DNA of 64,000 nt from Clostridium_AM sp963780135 (GTDB lineage Bacteria > Bacillota > Clostridia > Clostridiales > Clostridiaceae): the NCBI GenBank assembly GCA_963780135.1, contig CAWAAR010000002.1, positions 62,001-126,000 of the forward strand, given 5' to 3'. The notes beneath the pieces are model-generated. The model was not told where the DNA came from and ran no database searches. It saw nothing but the letters and a program-made list of their open reading frames with translations. A program made the position numbers and the translations under genes. Each line of letters starts with the position of its first letter. The stretch's first letter is position 1. Positions 34,071 to 43,555 of this stretch are shown here, one piece after another.

Positions 34071-35453
34071 ATGAATGTAACTGAAAGATTGAAAAAAGCA
34101 GCTAAAGATACCTTGGTGAAAACAGGAATAGAATTATTAGAGAAGAATCCTGAAAAAAATATTGATAAGGTATTTGAGCTAGTAAAGAAAACTGTTCATA
34201 AGGATAAAGAAAATCTAGAAAAAGTGAAACAGATTCAGGATTACTATAATAATAATAAATCTACTCGTGATTTTATAACAAATATGTTAAAAACTACAGA
34301 TAAAAAATGCATACAGAAATTTTTTGCGAATTTTTTAGTGAATTCAATATGGTATGGAATGCCAAAGAGAGAAAAATTTTTAGAAAAAAAAGGTATAAAA
34401 ATACCATTAGTAATACTTATAAGTCCTTCAATGAGATGTAATTTAAAGTGTACAGGTTGTTATGCTGCAAATTATAGCAAAGAAGATGATATACCTTATG
34501 AAGAAGTAGATAGAATTGTAAAAGAAGCTAGAGAATTAGGGATTTACTATTTTATAATCCTAGGAGGAGAGCCTTTTATTAATGAATACATGTTGGATAT
34601 ATATGCAAAATATAATGATTGTATATTCACACCTTTTACAAATGGAACTCTTTTTGATGAAAAACTATCTAACAAAGTTAAGGAACTTGGAAATGTAATA
34701 CCTATGTTCTCTTTAGAAGGGTTTGAAGAAGAGACGGACAGAAGAAGGGGAAAAGGTGTATTTGAGAAGGTTATTAATGCTATGGATCTGCTGAAGAAAA
34801 AAGGAGTATTATTTGGAGTATCTACAGCTGTTAGTGGTAATAATATAAAAACAGTTGTATCAGATGAATTTATAGATATGCTTATAGAAAAAGGTGCTAA
34901 AATGAGCTGGTACTTTATATTTATGCCTGTAGGTAAAGAGCAAGATATTGATTTAATGCTTAAACCTGAACAGAGACTTTATTTAGGTAAGAGAGTTAGG
35001 AACATAAGAAATTCAAAGCCATATTTTATGATAGACTTTTTTAATGATGCTCCTTATGTAGGTGGGTGCATAGCTGGTAAGTTCTATTGTCACATAAATT
35101 CTCATGAAGATGTGGAACCGTGCATTTTTGCTCATTTTTCATCAGATAATTTAAAAAACAAAAAACTTCTAGACGTTTTTAAATCGGATTTTTTTAAGGA
35201 ATTGAGAAAAAGGCAGCCTTACAATAAAAATTTGTTAATGCCTTGTATGATGATAGATAATACTAATGTGATAAGAGAAGTAGTAAAAAAAACAGGAGCA
35301 ATCCCCACAGATGAAGGAGCTAGAATGATGATAGAAAATGAAGAATTTCAAAAGTCTCTGGATAAAGTGGCAGAAGAATTTAAACCTTTAGCAGATAAAG
35401 CTTGGAAAGAAGAGTTTAATTGCAAGGGAAATTATAATATGTCAAAAGGATAA
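34071..35453 (+). CDS. Radical SAM protein with C-terminal cysteine cluster
   Basis: 460 residues. The CNLKCTGC motif (near residue 122) is the CxxxCxxC site for the 4Fe-4S cluster that binds SAM; LGGEPF follows as the SAM-contacting GGE. Further cysteines at GGCIAGKFYCHIN, EPCIFAHFS and MPCMM suggest a SPASM-like second cluster site. An N-terminal helical region of ~110 residues (VTERLKKAAKDTLVKTGIEL) is unusual. Related clostridial proteins are annotated only as radical SAM. No peptide substrate gene is seen beside it. Confidence 0.85.
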   Translation: MNVTERLKKAAKDTLVKTGIELLEKNPEKNIDKVFELVKKTVHKDKENLEKVKQIQDYYNNNKSTRDFITNMLKTTDKKCIQKFFANFLVNSIWYGMPKREKFLEKKGIKIPLVILISPSMRCNLKCTGCYAANYSKEDDIPYEEVDRIVKEARELGIYYFIILGGEPFINEYMLDIYAKYNDCIFTPFTNGTLFDEKLSNKVKELGNVIPMFSLEGFEEETDRRRGKGVFEKVINAMDLLKKKGVLFGVSTAVSGNNIKTVVSDEFIDMLIEKGAKMSWYFIFMPVGKEQDIDLMLKPEQRLYLGKRVRNIRNSKPYFMIDFFNDAPYVGGCIAGKFYCHINSHEDVEPCIFAHFSSDNLKNKKLLDVFKSDFFKELRKRQPYNKNLLMPCMMIDNTNVIREVVKKTGAIPTDEGARMMIENEEFQKSLDKVAEEFKPLADKAWKEEFNCKGNYNMSKG

Positions 35454-35462
35454 ACATATAGT

Positions 35463-35509
35463 CCTAAAGGTTTTAATACATTGTTTTAAATCTTTAGGGC
35501 TTATCTTTT
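35463..35509 (+). terminator. Terminator after the radical SAM gene
   Basis: CCTAAAGGTTT pairs with AAATCTTTAGG (one G-T pair), followed by GCTTATCTTTT. Confidence 0.7.
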
Positions 35510-35653
35510 AAATGTTGATTGTATTGAAATAAGGTAATTTTATTCATATACCTAAATAAATTGAAAAAACTAAGTAAGTTTGATAATATATATTGGAAAT
35601 GCATGAAAAACAGAAGCGGAAAAAGAAAACCATTGGAGACAGGAGAGATTATT

Positions 35654-36934
35654 ATGAAAAAAGGTATAAAAGTTTTGACAATGGCTGTTTTAATAACTAT
35701 ACTTACAACTGCTGTTTCTTGTAAAAAAAATGATAACACTTCAAAAGATACAGATGATTTGCAAGGAAAAATAACAATAATAACAGATAAAAAGCATGAA
35801 CAATCATTAAATATAGCTGTAGAAAACTTTGAAAAGTTACATAAAAAAGTAAATGTAAGTTTAAAAGTTGAGGATAATTTATATGGAAAATTTGAAGAAA
35901 GTGTTAAAAGCAAAGACAAAACAATAGACTTAATAACAATGGATGATGCATATGTTCAATACTACTTAAGTAAATGGCCAAAAGCTTTTTTAGATGTATC
36001 AGATGATATGGGTAATTATAGTGGTAAAGTGCCAAAAGATAAAATTGATAACTTAACTGAAAAAAATAAAGTGTATGGATTTCCATGGAGTGTTTCTCCT
36101 AAGGTAATTTTATATAGAAAGGACATATTATTATCAGAAGGAATTAATGTAGATGACATTAAAACTTGGAATGATTACATTGACATGGGAAAAAAGGTAA
36201 GTAAAGATACAGGTAAAAAAGTGCTTGCTAATGTAGAAGATGAAAATAACGATATATACTTACTGTTAGCAAATCAATTAGGAATTTCATATTTTAACAA
36301 AGATAATAAACTTAATTTTAATGATAAAGAATGGATTAAAGTTGTAGATACAGCAAAAAACTTATATTCTCAAGGTACAATTTGTGACTACAATTCCAGA
36401 GAGGACATTATTAATGCAGCACAGCAGGAAGAAATAGTGTCATTTATAGCTGACCCGTATTCTATAAGTTATTTTGCAAAAAACGTGCCTAATCAAAAAG
36501 GAAAATGGGGGGCAATAAAATTACCAGCTTTTGAAGCTGGTGGCAACAGAGATATATCATTAGGAGGATGTAACTTAATGATAAATAGTATGTCTAGCAA
36601 TACAAAATTATCAAAAGAGTTTGTGAAATTTACTATAAATAGTGAAAATGTTGCTGTAGAATCCATGAAGAAATGCGGAGATTTTTCTGCTATTAATAGT
36701 ATATATAATTTAGTGGAATTTAATGTAAATGAAGATTATTTTAATCTGAGAGTTTGGGACTTGTTTGGAAACGTAGAAAAGGGATCATATCCAATTATAT
36801 ATACTCCATATTTTTTCACTACAAGAGAAACTGCGAAAGATACATTATCCCAGTCTAATTTAGGTAGTAAAGATACTAAAACAGTATTAGATTCTCTTCA
36901 AAGTGACGTAGAGAAAAAAATAAATGTGAAATAA
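35654..36934 (+). CDS. Extracellular solute-binding lipoprotein (sugar-type ABC family)
   Basis: 426 residues from ATG 35654 (8 bases after AGGAGA; an in-frame ATG at 35561 would put 31 odd residues before the signal peptide). Signal peptide MKKGIKVLTMAVLITILTTA with lipobox cysteine in AVSCKK. Solute-binding family 1 features: LDLITMDDAYVQYY-like region, VYGFPWSVSPKVILYRKDIL, WNDYIDMGKKV and an ending with a large conserved C lobe. No permease or ATPase gene is adjacent, so the rest of the transporter is elsewhere. Substrate unknown. Confidence 0.87.
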   Translation: MKKGIKVLTMAVLITILTTAVSCKKNDNTSKDTDDLQGKITIITDKKHEQSLNIAVENFEKLHKKVNVSLKVEDNLYGKFEESVKSKDKTIDLITMDDAYVQYYLSKWPKAFLDVSDDMGNYSGKVPKDKIDNLTEKNKVYGFPWSVSPKVILYRKDILLSEGINVDDIKTWNDYIDMGKKVSKDTGKKVLANVEDENNDIYLLLANQLGISYFNKDNKLNFNDKEWIKVVDTAKNLYSQGTICDYNSREDIINAAQQEEIVSFIADPYSISYFAKNVPNQKGKWGAIKLPAFEAGGNRDISLGGCNLMINSMSSNTKLSKEFVKFTINSENVAVESMKKCGDFSAINSIYNLVEFNVNEDYFNLRVWDLFGNVEKGSYPIIYTPYFFTTRETAKDTLSQSNLGSKDTKTVLDSLQSDVEKKINVK

Positions 36935-37020
36935 CATTGCTATAAAACGTTTACATATTTGCTGATATAGTATATAATATCTTAATATAAGGGTTTAATC
37001 ATGGGGAATTTTAAAGATAT

Positions 37021-37071
37021 AAAAATAGAATCTCTTGACTGGGAACGGGGCAGTCGAGAGATTCTATTTTT
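37021..37071. terminator. Strong bidirectional terminator
   Basis: AAAAATAGAATCTCT-GACTG pairs with CAGTC-AGAGATTCTATTTTT (21-bp stem with one wobble) around GGAACGGGG, with A and T runs on both sides. It serves the convergent genes ending at 36934 and 37118. Confidence 0.93.
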
Positions 37072-37117
37072 AATATAAAGTAAAATATGATTAAGACAAG
37101 GAGATGTATCATATAAG

Positions 37118-38239
37118 TTATTCATGAGACAAAATCTTCTTATAAGCATCTAAAGTTTTTTCGGAAGTTTTTTCCCAAGAAAATTTAGAAGCTTGTTTTA
37201 ATCCCCTTATCTTCAATTCTTGAAGTAATTTTTTATCATTTAGTAAGCTTTCTAGGGAGTTAGAAAGGCTTTTTGTATCAAAAGGATCTATTAGAATTCC
37301 TCCATTTCCAACTACTTCTGGTATAGATGTGATATTAGATGTTATTACAGCAGTACCACAACTCATAGCCTCTAAAGGCGGTAATCCAAAGCCTTCATAT
37401 AAGGATGGATATACAAAAACATTGGAAGCATTATAGAATATAGGCAGGTGATCTTCAGGCACAAATCCAGTGAATTTTACACTGGAGCGTATATTCAAAT
37501 CACTACTCAAATCTTTGAGAATATGGATATCATCTTTGTTAGCGCCAACAACAACTAAGTTGTATCTTTCTGGAAGGTTTTTGTGAATTTTTGAAAAAGC
37601 TATCAAAACTGATTTAACATTTTTTCTAGGACTAAATCCACCTATATAAAGTATAAATGGTTTATTTACATTATAGTTTTTGCTTATGAATTTTTGGCAA
37701 TCGCTTTTATCCAGAGGTTTATATTTTTTATCAGCAGCTAAGGGAGTTACAAAAACTTTAGATTCATCCATAGGAAAAAACTTCAATATGTCTTTCTTTG
37801 AACACTCGGAAACAGTTATAATACCATCAGAAAACTCCATTATTTTAGGCATTTCTTTTAAAAATTTTAGTAAATACCCTTTACCTACAGTTTCAGGAAG
37901 AATATAAGGTATTAAATCATGTATAGTAACAACTTTTTTGCATCTAATATTCTGTGAAAGACCTATACCATTTTGAGGAATATGATATATGTCTATACTT
38001 TCATCATTTAAATTGTTTGGAAAATAATATTGTTCAAAGAATTTATGATATTTTTGCGAAGTCATTAATATTTTTGAGTTATCACTTTTAAAATATTCAT
38101 AATTTCCACCAGACCAATACATATGATAAAGATTTTCTCTATGAGTTTTAATCATATATTTCAAAATTTTATCTGTATACGTTCCTATACCAGTACCTTT
38201 ATACCAGTTAACCCCCCTTGCATCAATTCCAATTTTCAT
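37118..38239 (-). CDS. GT4-type glycosyltransferase, CotSA-like (copy 1)
   Basis: 373 residues from MKIGIDARGVNWYKGTGIGT; an upstream in-frame ATG (38257) overlaps the GGAGG ribosome site and is less likely. GT-B fold retaining glycosyltransferase: LYIGGFSPRKNVKSVL, KFTGFVPEDHLPIFYNAS and VYPSLYEGFGLPPLEAMSCG (E-x7-E region). Divergent from a CotS-like gene 156 bases away. In B. subtilis cotSA (glycosyltransferase) and cotS are neighbours and both proteins are in the spore coat, so the same role is likely. A paralogue lies at 42317-43441. Confidence 0.88.
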   Translation of the reverse strand: MKIGIDARGVNWYKGTGIGTYTDKILKYMIKTHRENLYHMYWSGGNYEYFKSDNSKILMTSQKYHKFFEQYYFPNNLNDESIDIYHIPQNGIGLSQNIRCKKVVTIHDLIPYILPETVGKGYLLKFLKEMPKIMEFSDGIITVSECSKKDILKFFPMDESKVFVTPLAADKKYKPLDKSDCQKFISKNYNVNKPFILYIGGFSPRKNVKSVLIAFSKIHKNLPERYNLVVVGANKDDIHILKDLSSDLNIRSSVKFTGFVPEDHLPIFYNASNVFVYPSLYEGFGLPPLEAMSCGTAVITSNITSIPEVVGNGGILIDPFDTKSLSNSLESLLNDKKLLQELKIRGLKQASKFSWEKTSEKTLDAYKKILSHE

Positions 38240-38337
38240 ATAGTTATCTACCTCCATTTAAATAAAATAATTCTGAGGCAATTCAAATTTATTGTAGTAT
38301 ATATTATTAATATTACGTTGAAAGTGTGCCATTTAGC

Positions 38338-38365
38338 ACATACATATACAATAATTCATATACTA
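38338..38365 (+). promoter_or_regulatory. Candidate sigma-K promoter for the cotS-like operon
   Basis: AC (38338-38339), 17 bases, CATATACTA, a full match to AC-N16/17-CATANNNTA, about 30 bases before the first gene's start. Confidence 0.6.
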
Positions 38366-38395
38366 CATATATAGTATTGTTTTGGAGGGAAAAGT

Positions 38396-39403
38396 TTGAA
38401 TGTATATGGAGTGAAAAAATTAGTAGAAGATAATTATGATCTTAATGTGCAGTCTATAGAAAAGATAAAAAATGTATATAAAATCATAACAAAAAATAAA
38501 AGTTATTGTCTTAAGGTTATTAAATATAACTTTGAACATTTTCTATTTATTATATCTGCAATAAAACATTTACAAAACAATAAATTTGAATATACACCTG
38601 AAATAATAAAAACAGACAAAGGAATGGATTATATTAAGATTGAAAACAACTACGGTTATATAACTTCATGGATAGATTCAAAGCCATGTAATTATAACAA
38701 TCCTCAAGATATATTATTTGCGTCTAGGAAACTGGCAGAGCTCCATAAAAAAAGCAATAAGTTTGAAGTAACAGCAGGTATGAATCCTAGAGTAGGATGG
38801 TTTAAATGGATAGAAACATTTGAAACGAGGAAAAATGAAATATTTTCATTTAAAAACATAATAGATAAAAAAGAAAGTCATACAGAATTTGATTCTATTT
38901 ATTTAAACATTATAAAAGAGGAAGTAGAAAGGGCGGAAAAATCCATAAAAAACCTTATAGAAAGCAGATATATAGAAAATATGAATGAAGAAATAGTTAA
39001 TAGAGGTTTTTGCCATCACGATTTTGCTAATCATAATTTATTAATAGACTCAAAAAGTAAAATAAATGTTATAGATTTTGATTATTGTATTTTGGATTCA
39101 CATCTTCATGATCTTAGTAGTCTCCTTTTAAGAACTATGAAATATGGGAAATGGATATTAAATAATGCATTAGATATAATCGATTCATATAATTCAATAA
39201 ATAAAGTGAAAAAAGATGAGATACCAATAATGGCATCATTTATGGAATTTCCACAAGATTATTGGCAAATTGGAATCCAATATTATTGGGAAAAACAGCC
39301 TTGGAAAGAAGAGTTTTTTTTAAATAGGTTAAAAAGAATAATTAAAGATAGATATAAAAAACAAGAATTTATAGATGAATTTAGATTTATAAAATATAAT
39401 TAA
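38396..39403 (+). CDS. CotS-family spore coat protein (kinase-like fold), copy 1
   Basis: 335 residues of the CotS/YutH group, which has an aminoglycoside-phosphotransferase-like fold. The catalytic-loop motif CHHDFANHNLLID and metal motif NVIDFDYC are both intact, so phosphotransfer is possible though unproven. N-lobe lysine in KSYCLKVIKYN. TTG start 7 bases after GGAGGG. It leads a likely operon of four genes to 41445 and is divergent from a CotSA-like glycosyltransferase. Confidence 0.88.
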   Translation: MNVYGVKKLVEDNYDLNVQSIEKIKNVYKIITKNKSYCLKVIKYNFEHFLFIISAIKHLQNNKFEYTPEIIKTDKGMDYIKIENNYGYITSWIDSKPCNYNNPQDILFASRKLAELHKKSNKFEVTAGMNPRVGWFKWIETFETRKNEIFSFKNIIDKKESHTEFDSIYLNIIKEEVERAEKSIKNLIESRYIENMNEEIVNRGFCHHDFANHNLLIDSKSKINVIDFDYCILDSHLHDLSSLLLRTMKYGKWILNNALDIIDSYNSINKVKKDEIPIMASFMEFPQDYWQIGIQYYWEKQPWKEEFFLNRLKRIIKDRYKKQEFIDEFRFIKYN

Positions 39404-39429
39404 TTATTTTATATAAGGAGGTCAGAGTT

Positions 39430-39633
39430 ATGGGGACAAAGAAAAAGTCTCATAAACATGTTAAGGAAAATTCAAATAATTTAGATGTGGAAGATTATAA
39501 AAACAAGGTAGATGATTTAAAGAGATCTGTTAAATCTTTAGAAAAAATCAAGAAAAAAAGCAAAAAGATTACTAAATTAGAGAAAAAAAGGAAAAAAATA
39601 TTAAAGGAGATGGGTAGTAAAAGACATAAGTAA
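39430..39633 (+). CDS. Small lysine-rich coiled-coil protein, 67 residues
   Basis: MGTKKKSHKHVKENSNNLDV, then a heptad-like helix (KVDDLKRSVKSLEKIKKKSK) to MGSKRHK. Over a third lysine, no hydrophobic segment. It has an excellent AAGGAGG site and lies 26 bases after the CotS gene and 21 before the next frame, so it belongs to the operon. A highly basic small protein in a coat operon could bind spore surface polymer; function unknown. Confidence 0.75.
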   Translation: MGTKKKSHKHVKENSNNLDVEDYKNKVDDLKRSVKSLEKIKKKSKKITKLEKKRKKILKEMGSKRHK

Positions 39634-39654
39634 GAATTTCAAGGAGGGTTGTTT

Positions 39655-40416
39655 GTGTATTGTGAAAATGTTACAGAGTCATTCATGAAATACTTAGAAT
39701 CAAAAGAAATTTATTGTGTGGAGGATTTTTCAGATAGAATCAAGTACAAAAATATAGATATGGATATTATAAAAAATCAAATTTGCATAATAAGTGAGTT
39801 TCATGATAAAACATTAGGTTATACAGGATATATGAATAGAAGGCTTAGTAACAATATTGGAAGGATAGTAGAGCAATACAAAATTTATATAAAAAGGTTA
39901 AACAAAGACTTGAAAAAAATGCAACAGGAGGGTATAGACAGCAATTTGGAGAAATTTTTTTTTAAAAATGGGGAGATTTATCTAGAAAGAGCACAAAGAT
40001 GTATTGAAAATATGTATAAAAATGATTATATAGGTTTAATAATGAGAAGTACAAAAAAAGTGGAAATGTGTATTGGAAATACTTATTTCAACAATCTGAG
40101 AAAATCAAAAAATATTCAAATTAAAAGTATTGAAGGTTGTTGCTATAATATGGTAGAAATGGATTTGGCTTATTTTTTAGGTAAAATAAAAAGAAAGGGA
40201 TTAGAAGTAGATTTTGATAGTTTGATAAATAAATTTTGTAGTTTGGAAGCATTAGATATAAATAGTGCCAAATTCATTTCGGCTATTATATCATATCCAT
40301 ATGCATTTATGAAATGGTGTAACAGATACAGAGATAAAAGTAAAAGTTCAAGTGAAGAAGAATGTTTTTTAAAGCTAAAAAAAGCTATGATAGAAGATGG
40401 GAATAGCCTAATTTAA
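39655..40416 (+). CDS. Unknown protein of the coat operon, possibly a degenerate CotS relative
   Basis: 253 residues from GTG 39655 (6 bases after AAGGAGGG; a TTG at 39649 touches that site). Residues 150-250 look like the C lobe of the CotS proteins next door: MVEMDLAYFLGKIKRKGLEV, then AKFISAIISYPYAFMKWCNR in the place of LSAMLTFPDDFYSISKDYY, and a similar helical end. The CHHD catalytic loop and DFD metal motif are missing, so it cannot be an active kinase. I do not recognise the N-terminal half. Confidence 0.75.
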   Translation: MYCENVTESFMKYLESKEIYCVEDFSDRIKYKNIDMDIIKNQICIISEFHDKTLGYTGYMNRRLSNNIGRIVEQYKIYIKRLNKDLKKMQQEGIDSNLEKFFFKNGEIYLERAQRCIENMYKNDYIGLIMRSTKKVEMCIGNTYFNNLRKSKNIQIKSIEGCCYNMVEMDLAYFLGKIKRKGLEVDFDSLINKFCSLEALDINSAKFISAIISYPYAFMKWCNRYRDKSKSSSEEECFLKLKKAMIEDGNSLI

Positions 40417-40428
40417 AGAGGTGTTAAA

Positions 40429-41445
40429 ATGGTAGATAAATATAATGAAAAAAGATATTTAACCAGATATGACTTATGTATAGATTTATTTAATAGATTT
40501 GATTTGGCCATTTATGATATAGTTCCGCTAAGAAGCGTATATATGATTTCTACAGACAAAGGAGAAAAAATACTAAAAAAGGTAGAGTACACTGAGGAAG
40601 AGTTAAAATTTATATATGACTTATTAATATATATAAAAAGTAAATTTCCAAGAGTAATTGAATTTGTTAAAGATAAAAGTGGTGAGATTTATACTATATG
40701 GCAAGGCGAGATGTATTGCATTATGGATATGGTTGTTGGAACAGAATGCGACTTTAGTAGCCCAGTGGATTTAATCATTGCATCAGAAGGGCTTGGAGAG
40801 CTTCACTTAGCATCAGAAGGATTTAAAACTAGTCTGCCAAATAAATATAATGCAGGCAAATTAATAGATAGATTTAAAAGAAGAATTCAAGAAATGAATT
40901 TTTTTAATAGTATAGCCAGTGCTCATGAGAATAAAAGTCAGTTTGATGAGATTTTTATAAAAAATGTAGAATATTATATCAAACAAATAGATAAAAGTGT
41001 TAAAATGTTGGAAAAGTCACCGTATTATAAGCTTTGCAGTGAAGAAGATAAGATAGTAGTATGCCATCACGATTTAGCACATCATAACATATTGATAAAC
41101 GATAGAAAAGCTTATTTTATAGACTTTGATTATGCCATCGTAGATTTAAAAGTGCATGATTTGTGCAATTTTATAAATAAAGTAGTAAAAGGTTTTGCAT
41201 TTGATATAGAAAAGGCAAAAATAATAATAGAAAATTATTGTAAGAAAAATGTTTTAAATAAGAGAGAGATAGAGGTACTTAGTGCCATGCTAACTTTCCC
41301 AGATGATTTTTACAGCATATCTAAAGATTATTATACAAGACGTAAGGATTGGGATGAAAGTATATTTTTAGAAAAGTTGAAAAAGAAAATTGGATATAAG
41401 GACGATCGAGAAGAGTTTTTAGAAGAATTTAAAAAGATGCTTTAA
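40429..41445 (+). CDS. CotS-family spore coat protein, copy 2
   Basis: 338 residues. Contains CHHDLAHHNILIN and YFIDFDYAIVDLKVHDLCNF, the intact catalytic and metal motifs, and the C-terminal AMLTFPDDFYSISKDYYTRR. N-lobe lysine region GEKILKKVEYTEEE. It starts 12 bases after the previous gene behind AGAGGTG and is followed by a strong terminator, so it ends the operon. Confidence 0.88.
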   Translation: MVDKYNEKRYLTRYDLCIDLFNRFDLAIYDIVPLRSVYMISTDKGEKILKKVEYTEEELKFIYDLLIYIKSKFPRVIEFVKDKSGEIYTIWQGEMYCIMDMVVGTECDFSSPVDLIIASEGLGELHLASEGFKTSLPNKYNAGKLIDRFKRRIQEMNFFNSIASAHENKSQFDEIFIKNVEYYIKQIDKSVKMLEKSPYYKLCSEEDKIVVCHHDLAHHNILINDRKAYFIDFDYAIVDLKVHDLCNFINKVVKGFAFDIEKAKIIIENYCKKNVLNKREIEVLSAMLTFPDDFYSISKDYYTRRKDWDESIFLEKLKKKIGYKDDREEFLEEFKKML

Positions 41446-41469
41446 TATATTTAGATGAATAAGTTTTAG

Positions 41470-41520
41470 GCGTCTTCAGAGAAATAACTAGTAGACCTAC
41501 TAGTTATTTTCTGAAGATGC
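41470..41520. terminator. Bidirectional terminator between the coat operon and yajQ-like gene
   Basis: GCGTCTTCAGAGAAATAACT-type arm (41470 on) pairs over about 22 bp with the arm ending CTGAAGATGC around ACC. It lies between convergent genes. Confidence 0.8.
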
Positions 41521-41554
41521 CTTAATATAATTTAAAATTTACTTATTTAAGTTC

Positions 41555-42046
41555 TTAACGCATATTTATAAACTGTAAATCAATATTAAAATCTTTAGAT
41601 TTTAGTGATTGAATAACAGTTTGAAGATCATCTATTTTAGAAGCAGATACACGTACTTTGTCATCCATAATTTGTGCTTGAACTTTAAGTTTTAAATCTT
41701 TTATGTATGAAGTAATTTCTTTTGCTTTTTCTTTACTTAATCCCTTTTGTATTTCAACAATTTGTCTCAAAGTACTTCCAGAAGCATTTTCTATTTTTCC
41801 AGGATCTAAACATTTAATAGAAAGTCCTCTTTTAATCATTTTACCCTTTAAAATTTCAAGTATTGCTTTAATTTTATAATCATCTTCAGCAGAAAGTTTT
41901 AAAGAATCATTTTCAACAGATATTGAAGCTTTACTACCTTTAAAGTCATAACGTTGACTAATTTCCTTCATTGATTGGTTAATTGAATTGTCCATTTCCT
42001 GCATATCTACTTCTGATACTATATCAAAAGAGTTATCTTTTGCCAT
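41555..42046 (-). CDS. YajQ/UPF0234 family nucleotide-binding protein
   Basis: 163 residues from MAKDNSFDIVSEVDMQEMDN; AGGTGG precedes this ATG, so the 7-residue upstream extension is dropped. Family hallmarks: RYDFKGSKASISV, VQAQIMDDKVRVSASKIDDLQ and SKDFNIDLQFINMR. Homologues bind cyclic di-GMP or tRNA/nucleotides; the role in clostridia is not known. It is inserted between the two coat gene groups on the opposite strand. Confidence 0.93.
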   Translation of the reverse strand: MAKDNSFDIVSEVDMQEMDNSINQSMKEISQRYDFKGSKASISVENDSLKLSAEDDYKIKAILEILKGKMIKRGLSIKCLDPGKIENASGSTLRQIVEIQKGLSKEKAKEITSYIKDLKLKVQAQIMDDKVRVSASKIDDLQTVIQSLKSKDFNIDLQFINMR

Positions 42047-42258
42047 GTAAAATACCACCTTTCGCAATTTTATTTAATCGTTACCATATATAATACTCAA
42101 CATTTTAAAAGTCATGAGTAAAAGTTTGATATACGCTGAATAAGTTCAACTAAAATTAACATGGTTAGAAATACCATCATAATTAGTTTCGCTTGATATT
42201 CCATATTATACATTAAAAGTAACAGTTAAGTAAACTAAAAACCCTTGAATAAAAATGT

Positions 42259-42295
42259 AAAAAAAGGTAATTTTACAGAGTTTACCTTTTTTTAT
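42259..42295 (-). terminator. Terminator of the second glycosyltransferase gene
   Basis: AAAAAAAGGTAA pairs with TTACCTTTTTTT, giving a U run on the minus-strand transcript. The region 42047-42258 shows nothing further. Confidence 0.75.
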
Positions 42296-42316
42296 TTAAG
42301 TAAGATTATTAAAATT

Positions 42317-43441
42317 TTAATAACTTGAAGTCTTATTATAAGCAATAAGAGTTTGCTTTGTAGTTTTTTCCCAGGTTAACTCTGAAGATCTTATAAGACC
42401 AGAAAGGATAAGTTCCTCTCTTAAGTTTTTATCGTATAATATTCTAAGCATAGAGGTACATAGATCATCAATGTTGATAGGATCTATTAGTAAGCCACTA
42501 TTCCCTAATACTTCAGGTACAGAAGTTAAATTAGAGCCTATTACTGGTGTTCCACAAGACATAGCTTCAATAGGAGGAAGCCCAAAACCTTCATAAAAAG
42601 ATGGGTAAACAAATAGTCTAGATGCATTATATAAATAAGGTAAATGTTCTATTGAAATAAAGCCAGGAAAAATTACTTTGTCAGATATATTTAATTCTTC
42701 TGTTCTTCTCTTATAAGTATCATAGGACTTACCTTTTCTACCAGCTATAACAAGTGTTATATCTTTTCTATAAAGATATAACAACTTACTAAAACTTTCA
42801 ATGAGTCCAATAATGTTTTTTCTAGGGCTAAATCCGCCTACATATAGTATAAAATCTCCAGATATAGAATAATTCTTTTTAATAATATTTTTACTTAAGG
42901 TTTTATCTAGAGGTTTATATATATCTTCCGCTGCAAGAGGAGTAACATATATCTTATCTTTAGGAAAATTAAAGGCTTCCATTATATCTTTTTTTGAGTG
43001 ATTAGATACAGTAATTATTCCATCACATTTAGAAACAATCGCAGGAATTTGTTCCGAAAAAATTTTCAAATATCTATCACTTACTGTTTCAGGCATTTTG
43101 TAGGGAATTACATCATGAAGAGTAATAATAAAGTTGCATTTTTTATCATTAGGAAGACCAACTCCATTTTGAGGCACATGATAAAGTTCTATATCTTTAT
43201 CATTTAAAATGGTTGGAATGTTTACCTCATCCCAAAAATTATTTTTTTTACCTTCACTAATACTATTTAACACAAAGTTATTTTTAAGGGATATGTTAAA
43301 GTTAGAGTTTTCAGGTGTAAAAAGTAAATAATCATTTATGTTATCAATTTTATTTAAACAGTTAATTAACTGATAGGTGTAAGTGCCTATTCCGGTCCCT
43401 CTATACCATTTTGCCGCTCGGCCGTCAATTCCTATTTTCAT
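42317..43441 (-). CDS. GT4-type glycosyltransferase, CotSA-like (copy 2)
   Basis: 374 residues, paralogue of 37118-38239: same start (MKIGIDGRAAKWYRGTGIGT), LYVGGFSPRKNIIGLI, PGFISIEHLPYLYNASRLFV and YPSFYEGFGLPPIEAMSCG. It is again divergent from a CotS-like gene (115 bases), so the glycosyltransferase/CotS head-to-head pair is duplicated as a unit. Likely a spore-coat glycosylation enzyme. Confidence 0.88.
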   Translation of the reverse strand: MKIGIDGRAAKWYRGTGIGTYTYQLINCLNKIDNINDYLLFTPENSNFNISLKNNFVLNSISEGKKNNFWDEVNIPTILNDKDIELYHVPQNGVGLPNDKKCNFIITLHDVIPYKMPETVSDRYLKIFSEQIPAIVSKCDGIITVSNHSKKDIMEAFNFPKDKIYVTPLAAEDIYKPLDKTLSKNIIKKNYSISGDFILYVGGFSPRKNIIGLIESFSKLLYLYRKDITLVIAGRKGKSYDTYKRRTEELNISDKVIFPGFISIEHLPYLYNASRLFVYPSFYEGFGLPPIEAMSCGTPVIGSNLTSVPEVLGNSGLLIDPINIDDLCTSMLRILYDKNLREELILSGLIRSSELTWEKTTKQTLIAYNKTSSY

Positions 43442-43555
43442 AAGATTGTTCCTTTCTAATTTGCTATATACTATTATATTAAAATTAAGTTGAAAATGTT
43501 AATAATCTTCTAAAGTACATTTTTGCATCATATAAATTTAATAGGGGTGATTAAC